This document shows, one piece after another, positions 25,767 through 35,017 of a stretch of 64,000 bases of DNA. Under the pieces are notes generated by a model. It was given only the letters and a program-made list of their open reading frames with translations. It ran no database searches and was not told the origin of the DNA. Position numbers and translations under genes: made by a program. The DNA comes from Photobacterium marinum (GTDB taxonomy: Bacteria > Pseudomonadota > Gammaproteobacteria > Enterobacterales > Vibrionaceae), in the NCBI RefSeq assembly GCF_000331515.1, contig NZ_AMZO01000033.1, positions 154,812 to 218,811 on the forward strand, written 5' to 3'. Position 1 is the stretch's first letter. Every line of letters starts with the position of its first letter.

Positions 25767-25813
25767 TTTCTGAAACCTGAGACAAAGAGCCAGAACCGAG
25801 TTACAGATAGAAC

Positions 25814-25840
25814 AAAGGCGAGCTCAATGAGCTCGCCTTT
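25814..25840. terminator. Bidirectional terminator between EamA gene and fre
   Basis: AAAGGCGAGCTC, loop AAT, GAGCTCGCCTTT: a perfect 12-bp stem in the convergent gap. Confidence 0.85.
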
Positions 25841-25880
25841 CGCATCTAACAACTTAACAGTAAGCCATTAATTTCAGCAA

Positions 25881-26591
25881 TTAGATAAACGCAAACGCGT
25901 CAGCAAACATCCGCTCGCGCTCAGCACCTTTTTCAGCCGTGAATTGCTCACGAGCCGCCCCGGCCATTTCAAAACGGCCGCACAGGTAAATATCGTAAGC
26001 CGACAGGCTGACGAAATCTTCATTCACCGCTTCCAGCACATTGCCAGTTTTGCCCTGCCAGCCTTCCGGTGCACTTTCTACAACTGGCACATAAGTCAGG
26101 TTACTGTGTTTGCCTGCCAGCGCCTGCAGCTCTTCATGGGCATACAGCTGGCACAGGTCACGGCCGCCCCAGTACACAAAAATCGGCTGGGTCACGCCAC
26201 GGCTCAGGCAGTTATCCAGGATACTGCGAACATAAGAAAAACCGGTTCCGCCGGCAATCATCAACAACGGCTTGTCGCTGTCTTCACGCACCCATGCCTC
26301 ACCATGCGGCGCTTCAATTTCAAACTGACGGCCGTCCTGCATGGCGGCTTTCATGGTTTCTACCACTTCAATCGCATACGGGTTATGCTCGGCCGCACCG
26401 ATATGGAGCTCCAGCTCGCCGTCACGGCAAGGACTACTGGCAATTGAGAACGGGCGCTTGTCGCTCTCTCCCATCACCGCCAGCAGGTACTGACCCGCTT
26501 TAAATTCAATTTTTTCCTCGGGCTGCAGCAGAATACGGTAGGTATTGCATGCCAACGGTTCTACTGACTTTACTTCACATTTGATGGACAT
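25881..26591 (-). CDS. fre: NAD(P)H-flavin reductase
   Basis: 236-residue ferredoxin-NADP reductase-fold enzyme that reduces free flavins with NAD(P)H. The flavin motif RPFSIASSP and the nucleotide motif GGTGFSYVRSIL are intact. The order ubiD-(ferredoxin)-fre is on one strand; ubiD-fre adjacency is known in enterics and vibrios. It starts 9 bp after the ferredoxin stop, so the two are probably cotranscribed. Confidence 0.93.
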   Translation of the reverse strand: MSIKCEVKSVEPLACNTYRILLQPEEKIEFKAGQYLLAVMGESDKRPFSIASSPCRDGELELHIGAAEHNPYAIEVVETMKAAMQDGRQFEIEAPHGEAWVREDSDKPLLMIAGGTGFSYVRSILDNCLSRGVTQPIFVYWGGRDLCQLYAHEELQALAGKHSNLTYVPVVESAPEGWQGKTGNVLEAVNEDFVSLSAYDIYLCGRFEMAGAAREQFTAEKGAERERMFADAFAFI

Positions 26592-26600
26592 TGTCTTCCT

Positions 26601-26864
26601 CTAGTCTAACTCCAGCACCAGATCACTCCTGGCCGTCGCCTGACAGGTAAAGATCCAGCCTTCAGCCTGCTCCTGTTCAGTAAGCATAGGCTCAAGATGA
26701 TAACTTATCTCGCCAGACAGTTTGCGGCACAGGCACATGGCACAAGCCCCGACCTGACACCGGTTAGGAAATGCGACGCCTGCGTTGAGCGCAGCCTGCA
26801 GCACGGTTTCCTGCTCTGAGGCAGAAAAAGTGATGTCATGGGGCAACAGGCGTATTTGATGCAT
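26601..26864 (-). CDS. Plant-type 2Fe-2S ferredoxin
   Basis: 87 residues with cluster ligands CQVGACAMC (Cys-x4-Cys-x2-Cys) and a distal Cys in FTCQATA, the plant/chloroplast ferredoxin pattern. It lies between ubiD and fre on the same strand, only 9 bp from fre, which makes Fre a candidate electron donor. The family includes YfaE-like proteins that maintain diferric cofactors; the actual partner is unknown. Confidence 0.9.
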   Translation of the reverse strand: MHQIRLLPHDITFSASEQETVLQAALNAGVAFPNRCQVGACAMCLCRKLSGEISYHLEPMLTEQEQAEGWIFTCQATARSDLVLELD

Positions 26865-26932
26865 GTTAGGTTCTCATTATGCCGGGCGATAATGCAGCCC
26901 GGCTTGGTTTTTATCGGACTAACTCAGGTAGA

Positions 26933-28822
26933 TTACCCCAGAATTTGCAGCTGGTCCCAGATGGCATCGACCCTGGCGACCACATCCGGTTCTTTAGTGA
27001 TCGGCGTACCCCATTCGCGCAGGGTTTCACCCGGCCACTTGTTCGTCGCATCCATCCCGATCTTAGAGCTTGTCTCCGTCACAGCGACATCACCAGAATC
27101 ATCTCGGGCCGGGTTAACCATCAGGGTATCCCGGCTCGGATCCATCCGGGTGGTCACCGCCCAGATCACGTCATTCCAGTCACGGGCATTGATATCATCA
27201 TCACAGACGATGATGAACTTGGTCTCGGTATGCGGTTCCAGCAACGCCCAGATGCCGTCCATCACCTGCCGGGCATGGCCCGCAGCGGTTTTCTTGATGG
27301 TCACAATGGCCATACCGCCAGCTGCCGCTTGCGATGGCAAATAGCAATCTACAATCTCCGGAAACGCATCCAGAACAGAACGGGTCAGCGCTTCGCGATC
27401 CGGTTGTCCTGCTGACAGGCTCACCGGCTCCTGCGTATTGGCAGTTTCAGCTTCCCACTTCATGGTGGCATCCAGACCCATCTTGGAGCCCAGCCCCACC
27501 ACCGGCGAAGCAAAGTCCAGCGAGTCAATCGGCGTATTATCAATCATCACCGTATCGCGCACCGGATCCATGCGAGTAGTCATGGCATGGATGACGCTGT
27601 TCCAATCCCTGGCGTTGACATCATCATCACAAACAATCACGAACTTGGTGTACATGAACTGCCGCAGGAAGGACCATACTCCCATCATCACCCGCTTGGC
27701 ATGGCCCGGATACTGTTTCTTCATCGTCACCACAGCCATGCGGTAGGAACACCCTTCCGGCGGCAGGTAGAAATCCACAATTTCAGGGAATTGCTTTTGC
27801 AGGATCGGAACAAATACCTCGTTCAGCGCCACGCCCAGCACAGCTGGCTCATCGGGCGGACGACCGGTATAGGTGCTGTGATAGATGGGTTCCTTGCGCA
27901 TCGTAACGTGAGTAACGGTAAACACATGGTGGCGCTCGACCTCGTTGTAGTAACCGGTGTGGTCACCATACGGGCCTTCATCGGCAAATTCATTCGGGTC
28001 GATATAACCTTCCAGTACAATTTCGGCACTGGCCGGCACTTCCAGATCATTACTGATGCTCTTGACGACTTCAGTCTTGCTGCCACGCAACAAGCCGGCA
28101 AAAGCATACTCCGACAGCGTATCCGGCACCGGCGTTACCGCGCCGAGGATAGTCGCCGGATCTGCACCGAATGCAACAGATACCGGGAAAGGCTCACCCG
28201 GATGGGTTTCCATCCAGTCACGCAAATCCAGCGCACCGCCACGGTGAGCCAGCCAGCGCATAATGATCTTGTTCTTGCCCAGCTTCTGCTGGCGGTAGAT
28301 CCCCAGGTTCTGGCGCTTCTTGTGCGGACCTTTGGTAATCGTCAGGCCCCAGGTCAGCAGCGGAGCCACATCCCCCGGCCAGCAGCTCATCACCGGGATC
28401 TTATCCAGGTCGACGGCATCACCTTCCCAGACAATCTCCTGGCACGAAGCCTTGCGCAGGCGTTTCGCTGGCATATTCAGTACCTGCCTGAATACCGGCA
28501 GCTTATCCAGTGCGTCACGAAAGCCACGCGGCGGTTCAGGTTCTTTCAGATACGCCAGTAACTTACCGACTTCACGCAGCTCACGGACATCCTGCCGGCC
28601 CATCCCCATCGCCACCCGCTCAGGGGTGCCGTACAGGTTAGCCAACACCGGCATGTCATAACCCACCGGGTTTTCAAACAACAGGGCCGGACCGCCCGCA
28701 CGCAGTGTCCGGTCACAAATCTCGGTTATTTCCTGGTTCGGATCGACAGGCTGCTTTATGCGTTTGAGCTGACCTTCCTGCTCCAGGTAGTCAATGAACT
28801 CTCGCAGATCCTTAAATTTCAT
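26933..28822 (-). CDS. ubiD: 4-hydroxy-3-polyprenylbenzoate decarboxylase UbiD, elongated
   Basis: Prenylated-FMN decarboxylase of ubiquinone synthesis. The core is standard: LAHRGGALDLRDW, the active-site region EGPYGDHTGYYNE and MRKEPIYHSTYTGRPPDEP. The protein is 629 residues from ATG 28822 (MKFKDLREF), about 130 longer than E. coli UbiD (about 497). The excess is an internal repeat: residues about 344-456 (ending GSKMGLDATMKW) recur, diverged, at about 486-596 (SSKIGMDATNKW). A GTG six codons upstream is an alternative start. It heads the ubiD-ferredoxin-fre cluster. Confidence 0.93.
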   Translation of the reverse strand: MKFKDLREFIDYLEQEGQLKRIKQPVDPNQEITEICDRTLRAGGPALLFENPVGYDMPVLANLYGTPERVAMGMGRQDVRELREVGKLLAYLKEPEPPRGFRDALDKLPVFRQVLNMPAKRLRKASCQEIVWEGDAVDLDKIPVMSCWPGDVAPLLTWGLTITKGPHKKRQNLGIYRQQKLGKNKIIMRWLAHRGGALDLRDWMETHPGEPFPVSVAFGADPATILGAVTPVPDTLSEYAFAGLLRGSKTEVVKSISNDLEVPASAEIVLEGYIDPNEFADEGPYGDHTGYYNEVERHHVFTVTHVTMRKEPIYHSTYTGRPPDEPAVLGVALNEVFVPILQKQFPEIVDFYLPPEGCSYRMAVVTMKKQYPGHAKRVMMGVWSFLRQFMYTKFVIVCDDDVNARDWNSVIHAMTTRMDPVRDTVMIDNTPIDSLDFASPVVGLGSKMGLDATMKWEAETANTQEPVSLSAGQPDREALTRSVLDAFPEIVDCYLPSQAAAGGMAIVTIKKTAAGHARQVMDGIWALLEPHTETKFIIVCDDDINARDWNDVIWAVTTRMDPSRDTLMVNPARDDSGDVAVTETSSKIGMDATNKWPGETLREWGTPITKEPDVVARVDAIWDQLQILG

Positions 28823-28956
28823 AGGCTCGTTGTTATCCACTCTGCAGAACGCGACAATTCCCGGCTGATCACATAACCTGCCGGGAAATTTAGAAAAACA
28901 GAATCATTATAACGAGTTGTTAACCTGAGAACACCGTAAAATCAGTGAGGTTTCTA

Positions 28957-29952
28957 TTATGGAGCAAGGGCCTGTACCGCCCTGAAGTTATTCTGTAAAA
29001 CCTTGCTGTGACTGGCTGATGCCAGCTGCTCCAGCCAGTCGAGATACCCCTGCTGCGCCAACTCCAGTGCCACCATCTGACCGTCATCGACCTCTCCGAG
29101 CTTCTGGATCAAAAACTCACGGGCAGTAACTGGCAACGGCTTGAGATTTATCAGTGCTTTATACGCACGGGACTTAAGAGAGGGGTTTTGGGTGGCCGCC
29201 ATCAGCTGGGCAACCGCCTCCGGTGCCGGAGCCAATGCTGCCAGACGGTTCAATTCCGCTAGGCTGAAAGCATCGGTACGGCGCCGCCATAGCAGGCGAT
29301 AAAGCTCCTCATCTCCGGAGACTGCCGCCAGATGAGCAATGACTGCATTGTCCGGGAGCCACATTAGTTTGGGATCAGAGACAAACTGCGCCACCAGGTT
29401 TTCAACCGCCGCATCAGACAATTTCGGTAACTGGCTGATGAAGATATCCCGACGGGTTGTCTGAGTTTGAAGATCGCCAGCCAGCCAGGAAGAAAGTTTC
29501 AACTTGTCGCCTTCAGCCAACACCAGCATTTCTCCCGCCAGCAGATGTTGCTGCCATTTCGACACCATCCCACGGGCCTTGGCGCCATAGTAGAAGGCAG
29601 ATTTTGTAACCAGGTAGCCATCACCCTGTTCAATCACGGTAAATTCCGGCTTACGCTCAGCTTGCGCCTTTAGCCAGTCGGCTTTGGCCTGGTTCAGCTC
29701 GCTGCTTTGTACCGCGTGATCCACCAGCAAGGTACGGATGGCTTCCTGCTCTAATCGAGGTAATTGGGAAAGATTGAACTCTAGTGCGCGAAAGTCACTT
29801 TTGTCATAAAGGGTCTGAAGTGCCGAGGCCCGCAACCGAACCTGAGGAGAAGAGACAGCCTGAGCTACCTGTTGTTCCGTCACTTCTGCCGCCGATGCCG
29901 GATTCCAGGCCATCGCCAGCAGCAATATCAGCATGCACCATCCTTGTCGCAT
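28957..29952 (-). CDS. Uncharacterised periplasmic helical-repeat protein
   Basis: 331 residues with a cleavable signal peptide (MRQGWCMLILLLAMAWNPASA, cut after ASA). The mature part is rich in short helices (QVRLRASALQTLYD, AVENLVAQFVSD, PSLKSRAYKALINL), suggestive of HEAT-like repeats, but I assign no family. The start has an almost ideal ribosome site (TAAGGAGGTGAC directly before the ATG). Monocistronic, between ubiD and rho. Confidence 0.75.
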   Translation of the reverse strand: MRQGWCMLILLLAMAWNPASAAEVTEQQVAQAVSSPQVRLRASALQTLYDKSDFRALEFNLSQLPRLEQEAIRTLLVDHAVQSSELNQAKADWLKAQAERKPEFTVIEQGDGYLVTKSAFYYGAKARGMVSKWQQHLLAGEMLVLAEGDKLKLSSWLAGDLQTQTTRRDIFISQLPKLSDAAVENLVAQFVSDPKLMWLPDNAVIAHLAAVSGDEELYRLLWRRRTDAFSLAELNRLAALAPAPEAVAQLMAATQNPSLKSRAYKALINLKPLPVTAREFLIQKLGEVDDGQMVALELAQQGYLDWLEQLASASHSKVLQNNFRAVQALAP

Positions 29953-30114
29953 GTCACCTCCTTATGGTGAAAACCTGCTTTCCGCAGTCACGCCCCGTCC
30001 TGGTTAGCTAAACACTGCGGATTCAGTGTCACGGCCACACACAATGTAATCGTGTTCCGAATGATATGTTAATTAAATATTATTTAACTCAATTATGCAG
30101 AAACCAACGCCAAT

Positions 30115-30141
30115 AAAAAACGCCACACAAGGTGGCGTTTT
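30115..30141 (-). terminator. Terminator of rho
   Basis: AACGCCAC/GTGGCGTT stem with loop ACAAG (core arms 30121-30126 and 30132-30137), followed on the minus strand by TTTTTT. Confidence 0.85.
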
Positions 30142-30171
30142 CAAAAACTGTGACGTTATACCAGCAAATTT

Positions 30172-31437
30172 TTACGACTTCTGGCGACGCATCGCATCGA
30201 AGAACTCGTTGTTGGTCTTGGTCATCGACAGCTTATCAATCAGGAATTCCATGCTATCAGTTTCGCTCATCGGGTGAACAATCTTACGCAGGATCCACAT
30301 CTTCTGCAGTTCATCCGCTTTCGCCAGCAGTTCTTCACGGCGAGTACCTGAACGGTTGAAGTCAATCGCAGGGAAGACACGCTTCTCAGCAATCTTACGA
30401 GACAGGTGCAGTTCCATGTTACCTGTACCCTTGAATTCTTCGTAAATCACTTCGTCCATCTTCGAACCGGTATCAACCAGTGCCGTTGCGATGATTGTCA
30501 GGCTGCCGCCTTCTTCAACGTTACGTGCTGCACCGAAGAAACGCTTAGGACGGTGCAGTGCGTTAGCATCCACACCACCAGTCAGTACCTTACCTGATGA
30601 AGGAACCACTGTGTTGTAAGCACGCGCCAGACGAGTGATGGAATCCAGCAGGATAACAACGTCTTTCTTGTGCTCAACCAGACGCTTAGCCTTCTCGATA
30701 ACCATTTCTGCAACCTGTACGTGACGGGAAGCTGGTTCATCAAACGTTGAAGCAACAACTTCACCTTTAACCAGGCGCTGCATTTCTGTTACTTCTTCCG
30801 GACGTTCGTCGATCAGCAGAACCATCAGCTCACACTCAGGGTGGTTGTGGGCAATGCTCTGGGCAATGTTCTGCAGCAGCATAGTTTTACCCGCTTTCGG
30901 CGGTGCTACGATCAGACCACGCTGGCCTTTACCAATCGGTGATGCCAGATCCAGTACGCGAGCGGTAATGTCTTCAGTTGAACCGTTACCACGCTCCATG
31001 CGCATGCGAGAGTTAGCATGCAGCGGCGTCAGGTTTTCAAACAGGATCTTGTTACGGGCGTTATCTGGCTTGTCGTGGTTAACTTCGTTAACTTTCAGCA
31101 GGGCAAAGTAGCGCTCGCCATCTTTAGGAGGACGGATCTTACCGGCAATGGTGTCACCAGTACGAAGGTTGAATCGGCGGATTTGGCTAGGAGAAACGTA
31201 GATGTCGTCTGGGCCGGCAAGGTAAGAACTGTCTGCAGAGCGAAGGAAGCCGAAGCCATCTTGAAGGATCTCTAGAACACCATCGCCAAAAATGTCCTCA
31301 CCACTTTTTGCATGTTGCTTGAGAATGGAAAAGATAATGTCCTGTTTTCTCAAGCGCGCTAGGTTTTCTAATCCTAAGCTTTCGCCAAGCGCAACCAACT
31401 TGGAAATAGGTTGGTTTTTAAGTTCAGTAAGATTCAT
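30172..31437 (-). CDS. rho: Transcription termination factor Rho
   Basis: Hexameric RNA-dependent ATPase that ends transcription. 421 residues from ATG 31437 (MNLTELKNQPISKLVALGE), matching E. coli (419). The N-terminal Rho domain and RNA-binding fold (DGFGFLRSADSSYLAGPDDIYVS) precede Walker A (GLIVAPPKAGKT) and Walker B (KDVVILLDSITRL). The leader between trxA and rho is about 200 bp and contains a 10-bp hairpin; rho is autogenously attenuated in E. coli. Confidence 0.97.
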   Translation of the reverse strand: MNLTELKNQPISKLVALGESLGLENLARLRKQDIIFSILKQHAKSGEDIFGDGVLEILQDGFGFLRSADSSYLAGPDDIYVSPSQIRRFNLRTGDTIAGKIRPPKDGERYFALLKVNEVNHDKPDNARNKILFENLTPLHANSRMRMERGNGSTEDITARVLDLASPIGKGQRGLIVAPPKAGKTMLLQNIAQSIAHNHPECELMVLLIDERPEEVTEMQRLVKGEVVASTFDEPASRHVQVAEMVIEKAKRLVEHKKDVVILLDSITRLARAYNTVVPSSGKVLTGGVDANALHRPKRFFGAARNVEEGGSLTIIATALVDTGSKMDEVIYEEFKGTGNMELHLSRKIAEKRVFPAIDFNRSGTRREELLAKADELQKMWILRKIVHPMSETDSMEFLIDKLSMTKTNNEFFDAMRRQKS

Positions 31438-31563
31438 AGTGGTGGGTTTCTTGTCAGTCAAAATCGGGGTTCTATGTTAGGTTGAGATAGAATCGACCAA
31501 TGGGGCTGGTCAAGGAATGAACAAATATACAATTTACGTGCAATAAGTTAGCACTAAACATTT

Positions 31564-31586
31564 CTTCCGTCTAGCATAGACGGAAG
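31564..31586. other. Perfect inverted repeat in the trxA-rho gap
   Basis: CTTCCGTCTA, loop GCA, TAGACGGAAG (10-bp perfect arms). It lies 51-73 bp after the trxA stop and about 125 bp before rho. No T tract follows on the minus strand, so it is not a clear intrinsic terminator. Confidence 0.7.
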
Positions 31587-31636
31587 TAAAACCATGCACA
31601 ACTGAGAAATTGCGCACGGTTCGGGAAAAAGCTTGC

Positions 31637-31963
31637 TTACAGGTTCGCGTCCAGGAACTCTTTCAGCTGGCTCTTAGACAATGCACCTACCTTAGTAGCT
31701 GCCACTCCACCGTCTTTGAACAGCAGTAGTGTAGGAATACCACGGATACCGAACTTAGGCGGTGTCGCTGAGTTCTGATCGATATTCAGCTTGCCGATAG
31801 TCAGCTTGCCTTCGTACTCGTCCGCGATTTCGTCAAGAATTGGGGCAATCATTTTGCAAGGACCACACCATTCAGCCCAAAAATCTACTAGTACAGGGCC
31901 AGCAGCATTGATTACGTCGCTATCAAAAGTTGCGTCTGTAAGCTGCACAATCTTGTCGCTCAT
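31637..31963 (-). CDS. trxA: Thioredoxin 1
   Basis: 108-residue thioredoxin from ATG 31963 (MSDKIVQLTDATF). The redox site WCGPC is at residues 32-36, and the cis-Pro lies in GIRGIPTLLLF. It reduces protein disulfides in the cytoplasm. Placed upstream of rho and divergent from rhlB, as in enterics. Confidence 0.97.
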   Translation of the reverse strand: MSDKIVQLTDATFDSDVINAAGPVLVDFWAEWCGPCKMIAPILDEIADEYEGKLTIGKLNIDQNSATPPKFGIRGIPTLLLFKDGGVAATKVGALSKSQLKEFLDANL

Positions 31964-32061
31964 CTTCCACTCCAATGGTTGATTTTCTTGGCTGATTTTA
32001 TTTTAACCAGCAAATCGTTGCCCTATTTGAATGGAATCCGTTTCGTAATGCAACCCTAAGC

Positions 32062-32070
32062 TGATATTCT
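32062..32070 (+). promoter_or_regulatory. Extended -10 immediately before rhlB
   Basis: TGATATTCT places a TG-extended -10 (TATTCT, 32065-32070) only six bases before the rhlB ATG at 32077, and no Shine-Dalgarno lies between, which suggests a leaderless message. Confidence 0.4.
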
Positions 32071-32076
32071 ATACGA

Positions 32077-33396
32077 ATGAAGACGACTCACATCACAGAG
32101 CAGAAATTTGCCGACCTGGGTTTACACCCTAAGGTTTTACAAGGCCTGGAAGCCAAAGGTTTCCACAATTGTACACCGATCCAGGCCCTGGCATTGCCGG
32201 TAGTGCTCACCGGCCGAGACATTGCAGGTCAGGCCCAAACTGGTACAGGGAAAACCCTGGCGTTCCTGACTGCGACTTTTAACCATTTGCTGCTGACTCC
32301 GCCTGCGGAGGATCGCAAAACTAACCATCCCCGTGCCATCATTATGGCACCTACACGTGAACTGGCAATCCAGATTTACAATGATGCTAAGCCGCTGATT
32401 GAAAGCACCGGTCTGACCGCTGGCCTGGCTTACGGTGGTGAAGCCTACGAGAAGCAGCAGAAAACACTGGAAGCAGGTGTAGACATCCTGATCGGTACCT
32501 GTGGCCGTATCATCGACTTCTACAAACAGCGCGTTATCGACCTGCGTTCGATCCAGGCTGTTGTACTTGATGAAGCTGACCGTATGTTCGATCTGGGCTT
32601 TATCAAAGATATTCGCTTCCTGTTCCGCCGCATGCCAACGCCAAAGGCACGCCTGAACATGCTGTTCTCTGCCACGCTGTCCTACCGCGTGAAAGAACTG
32701 GCTTTCGAGCACATGAACAACCCGGAAAGCGTAGTTGTCGAGCCGGAACAAAAAACCGGTCACCGTATCCGTGAAGAGCTGTTCTACCCGTCCAACAAGG
32801 ACAAGATGCGCCTGCTTCAGACTCTGATTGAAGAAGAATGGCCGGATCGCGCTATCGTGTTTGCCAACACCAAGCACCGCTGCGAAGACATCTGGGCACA
32901 CTTGGCCGCCGACAACCACCGTGTTGGCCTGCTGACCGGGGATGTACCGCAGAAAAAACGCGTCCGTATCCTGGAGCAGTTCACGCAGGGCGACCTGGAT
33001 ATCCTAGTGGCGACTGATGTGGCAGCCCGTGGCCTGCACATCCCGCAAGTAACCCATGTCTTCAACTACGATCTGCCTGATGATGCCGAGGACTATGTTC
33101 ACCGTATCGGCCGTACCGGTCGTGCCGGTGCAAGCGGTCACTCTATCAGCTTTGCTTGTGAAGAATACGCCATTAACCTGCCAGCGATCGAAACCTACAT
33201 TGAGCATGCGATCCCGCATTCCAAGTATGATGCTGATGCTCTGCTAGACGATTTGCCTGCACCGGTAAGTGTACAACGCGCACCACGCCAGGGCGGCAAC
33301 CGTCGCAGCAACTCATCGCGCCAGGGCCAATCACGCCAGCGTGGCCGCCGTCGTCCGCAGCAACCAAAGCCGCAACAGAAGCAGAAACAGCAATAA
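32077..33396 (+). CDS. rhlB: ATP-dependent RNA helicase RhlB
   Basis: DEAD-box helicase of the RNA degradosome, 439 residues. Q motif (FHNCTPIQALALP), motif I (AQTGTGKT), DEAD (VVLDEADRMFDLGF), SAT (LFSATLS) and motif VI (HRIGRTGRAG) are all present. The C-terminal tail (about residues 395-439) is basic and Gln-rich (RQGQSRQRGRRRP). The start aligns with E. coli RhlB but has no visible ribosome site. gppA follows 3 bp after the stop, so both are cotranscribed. Confidence 0.96.
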   Translation: MKTTHITEQKFADLGLHPKVLQGLEAKGFHNCTPIQALALPVVLTGRDIAGQAQTGTGKTLAFLTATFNHLLLTPPAEDRKTNHPRAIIMAPTRELAIQIYNDAKPLIESTGLTAGLAYGGEAYEKQQKTLEAGVDILIGTCGRIIDFYKQRVIDLRSIQAVVLDEADRMFDLGFIKDIRFLFRRMPTPKARLNMLFSATLSYRVKELAFEHMNNPESVVVEPEQKTGHRIREELFYPSNKDKMRLLQTLIEEEWPDRAIVFANTKHRCEDIWAHLAADNHRVGLLTGDVPQKKRVRILEQFTQGDLDILVATDVAARGLHIPQVTHVFNYDLPDDAEDYVHRIGRTGRAGASGHSISFACEEYAINLPAIETYIEHAIPHSKYDADALLDDLPAPVSVQRAPRQGGNRRSNSSRQGQSRQRGRRRPQQPKPQQKQKQQ

Positions 33397-33399
33397 ATT

Positions 33400-34896
33400 A
33401 TGCCTATGGAAAGAACAGTATCTCCCCTGTACGCCGCGATTGATTTAGGCTCAAACAGCTTTCACATGTGGATCGTGAGGGAAATTGCCGGCAGTGTGCA
33501 GACACTGGCTAAAATCAAACGCAAAGTCCGACTTGCCGCGGGCCTCAACAGCCAGAACGAGCTGAGTGAGGAAGCCATGCAGCGTGGCTGGGACTGCCTG
33601 AGCCTGTTTGCCGAGCGCCTACAGGATATTCCGGCTGATAACATCCGGATTGTCGGCACCGCAGCACTACGTACAGCGGTTAATTCCGATGCTTTTCTTT
33701 CCAAGGCCCGGGAAATCCTCGGCCACAGCGTTGAAATCATTCCCGGCGAGGAAGAAGCCCGTATCATCTCCCAGGGTGTAGCCCATACTTCCGGGGGCTG
33801 CGGCAAGCGACTGGTCGTGGATATCGGCGGAGCCAGTACTGAAGTCATTATCGGTGAAGGATTTGATACCAGCGCACTGACCAGCCTGAAAATTGGCTGT
33901 GTGACCTGGTTGGAACGCTACTTTAAAGATCGCTGCCTGACCGAAGAAAACTTCAATGCGGCCATCAATGCAGCCAAAAGCGCCATTGAACCAATTATTG
34001 AAGACTACCTCAAACTGGGCTGGGAAACCTGTGTCGGTGCCAGCGGCACGGTACAGGCCCTGCAAGAAATCATGTTGGCGCAGGGAATGGATGAAATCAT
34101 TACCCTGCAAAAACTGAAGCGGATGCAGCGCCAGGCCATGCAGTATGAGCGCCTGGAAGATCTGGATATTGAAGGGCTGACCTTAGAGCGAGCCCTGGTA
34201 TTCCCGAGCGGCCTGTCAATTCTGATCGCCATCTTCGAAAGCCTGGGAATTGAGTCAATGACCCTGGCTGGCGGTGCCCTACGCGAAGGCATGGTCTATG
34301 AGATGATGACCCAGATGCGCCACAATGATGTTCGTGAGCGTACCCTGATGAGCCTGCAATCCCGCTTCCTGCTCGACAGCCAGCATGCTGATAACGTCGC
34401 CCAAACGGCCCTGTCACTGCTCGACAGCTGTGACCAGTCCTGGCAATTGGAACCACAGGCAAAATATCTGCTCCATGCCAGCGCGTCACTGCATGAAATC
34501 GGTACTACCATCGAATTCAAAAAGAGCGGTGAACACGCGGCCTACCTGATCCAAAACAGTGATCTGCCAGGTTACACCCGCGCCCAAAAGCACCTGATCG
34601 CCGAGCTGCTGCGTCGTTTCCGCGAACAGCTCACCAGCCTGCCGGAGCAACACGCCCTGTCGGCACACAGCGCCACCCGCCTGCTGCGCCTGCTTCGCCT
34701 GGCCGTGATCCTGTGCCATCGCCGCGACCATAACCACCAGCCGTCATTTGCTATCACTGCCGATGACAATACGCTGACCCTAAGCCTGTCGACCAGCTGG
34801 CTCAATGCCAACCCGCTAACCAAAGCAGAGCTGCAACAGGAAGCAACCCGCCAGACAGATATGGGCTGGCCACTGATAATTGCCGAAACCGACTAA
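33400..34896 (+). CDS. gppA: Guanosine-5'-triphosphate,3'-diphosphate pyrophosphatase
   Basis: 498-residue Ppx/GppA phosphatase that converts pppGpp to ppGpp. The actin-like ATPase fold shows phosphate-1 AAIDLGSNSFHMWIV and phosphate-2 LVVDIGGASTEVIIG, with the catalytic Glu in GEEEARIISQG. It begins 3 bp after the rhlB stop; a second ATG two codons in is possible. Ends in a strong terminator. Confidence 0.95.
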   Translation: MPMERTVSPLYAAIDLGSNSFHMWIVREIAGSVQTLAKIKRKVRLAAGLNSQNELSEEAMQRGWDCLSLFAERLQDIPADNIRIVGTAALRTAVNSDAFLSKAREILGHSVEIIPGEEEARIISQGVAHTSGGCGKRLVVDIGGASTEVIIGEGFDTSALTSLKIGCVTWLERYFKDRCLTEENFNAAINAAKSAIEPIIEDYLKLGWETCVGASGTVQALQEIMLAQGMDEIITLQKLKRMQRQAMQYERLEDLDIEGLTLERALVFPSGLSILIAIFESLGIESMTLAGGALREGMVYEMMTQMRHNDVRERTLMSLQSRFLLDSQHADNVAQTALSLLDSCDQSWQLEPQAKYLLHASASLHEIGTTIEFKKSGEHAAYLIQNSDLPGYTRAQKHLIAELLRRFREQLTSLPEQHALSAHSATRLLRLLRLAVILCHRRDHNHQPSFAITADDNTLTLSLSTSWLNANPLTKAELQQEATRQTDMGWPLIIAETD

Positions 34897-34934
34897 CCCG
34901 GCAAAACCACCTATTGCAACAAATTAATGCGATC

Positions 34935-34962
34935 AAAAAAGGCTCCCCAAGGAGCCTTTTTT
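34935..34962 (+). terminator. Terminator of rhlB-gppA
   Basis: AAAAAAGGCTCC, loop CCAA, GGAGCCTTTTTT: a perfect 12-bp stem with a T tract. Confidence 0.92.
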
Positions 34963-35017
34963 ATTTTCACGACTGCGCATCTATGGCGCTGGACTTTCAT
35001 TTCATAGCTAAGAGGGC

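Noticed and set aside
27587..28561. Long open frame on the plus strand opposite ubiD
   Set aside because: It is antisense to a clearly conserved coding sequence, has no ribosome site, and its protein is His/Gln/Arg-rich as expected from the complement of a GC-rich gene.
32137..32919. Minus-strand open frame opposite rhlB
   Set aside because: Shadow of the conserved helicase frame; no motif and no start signal.
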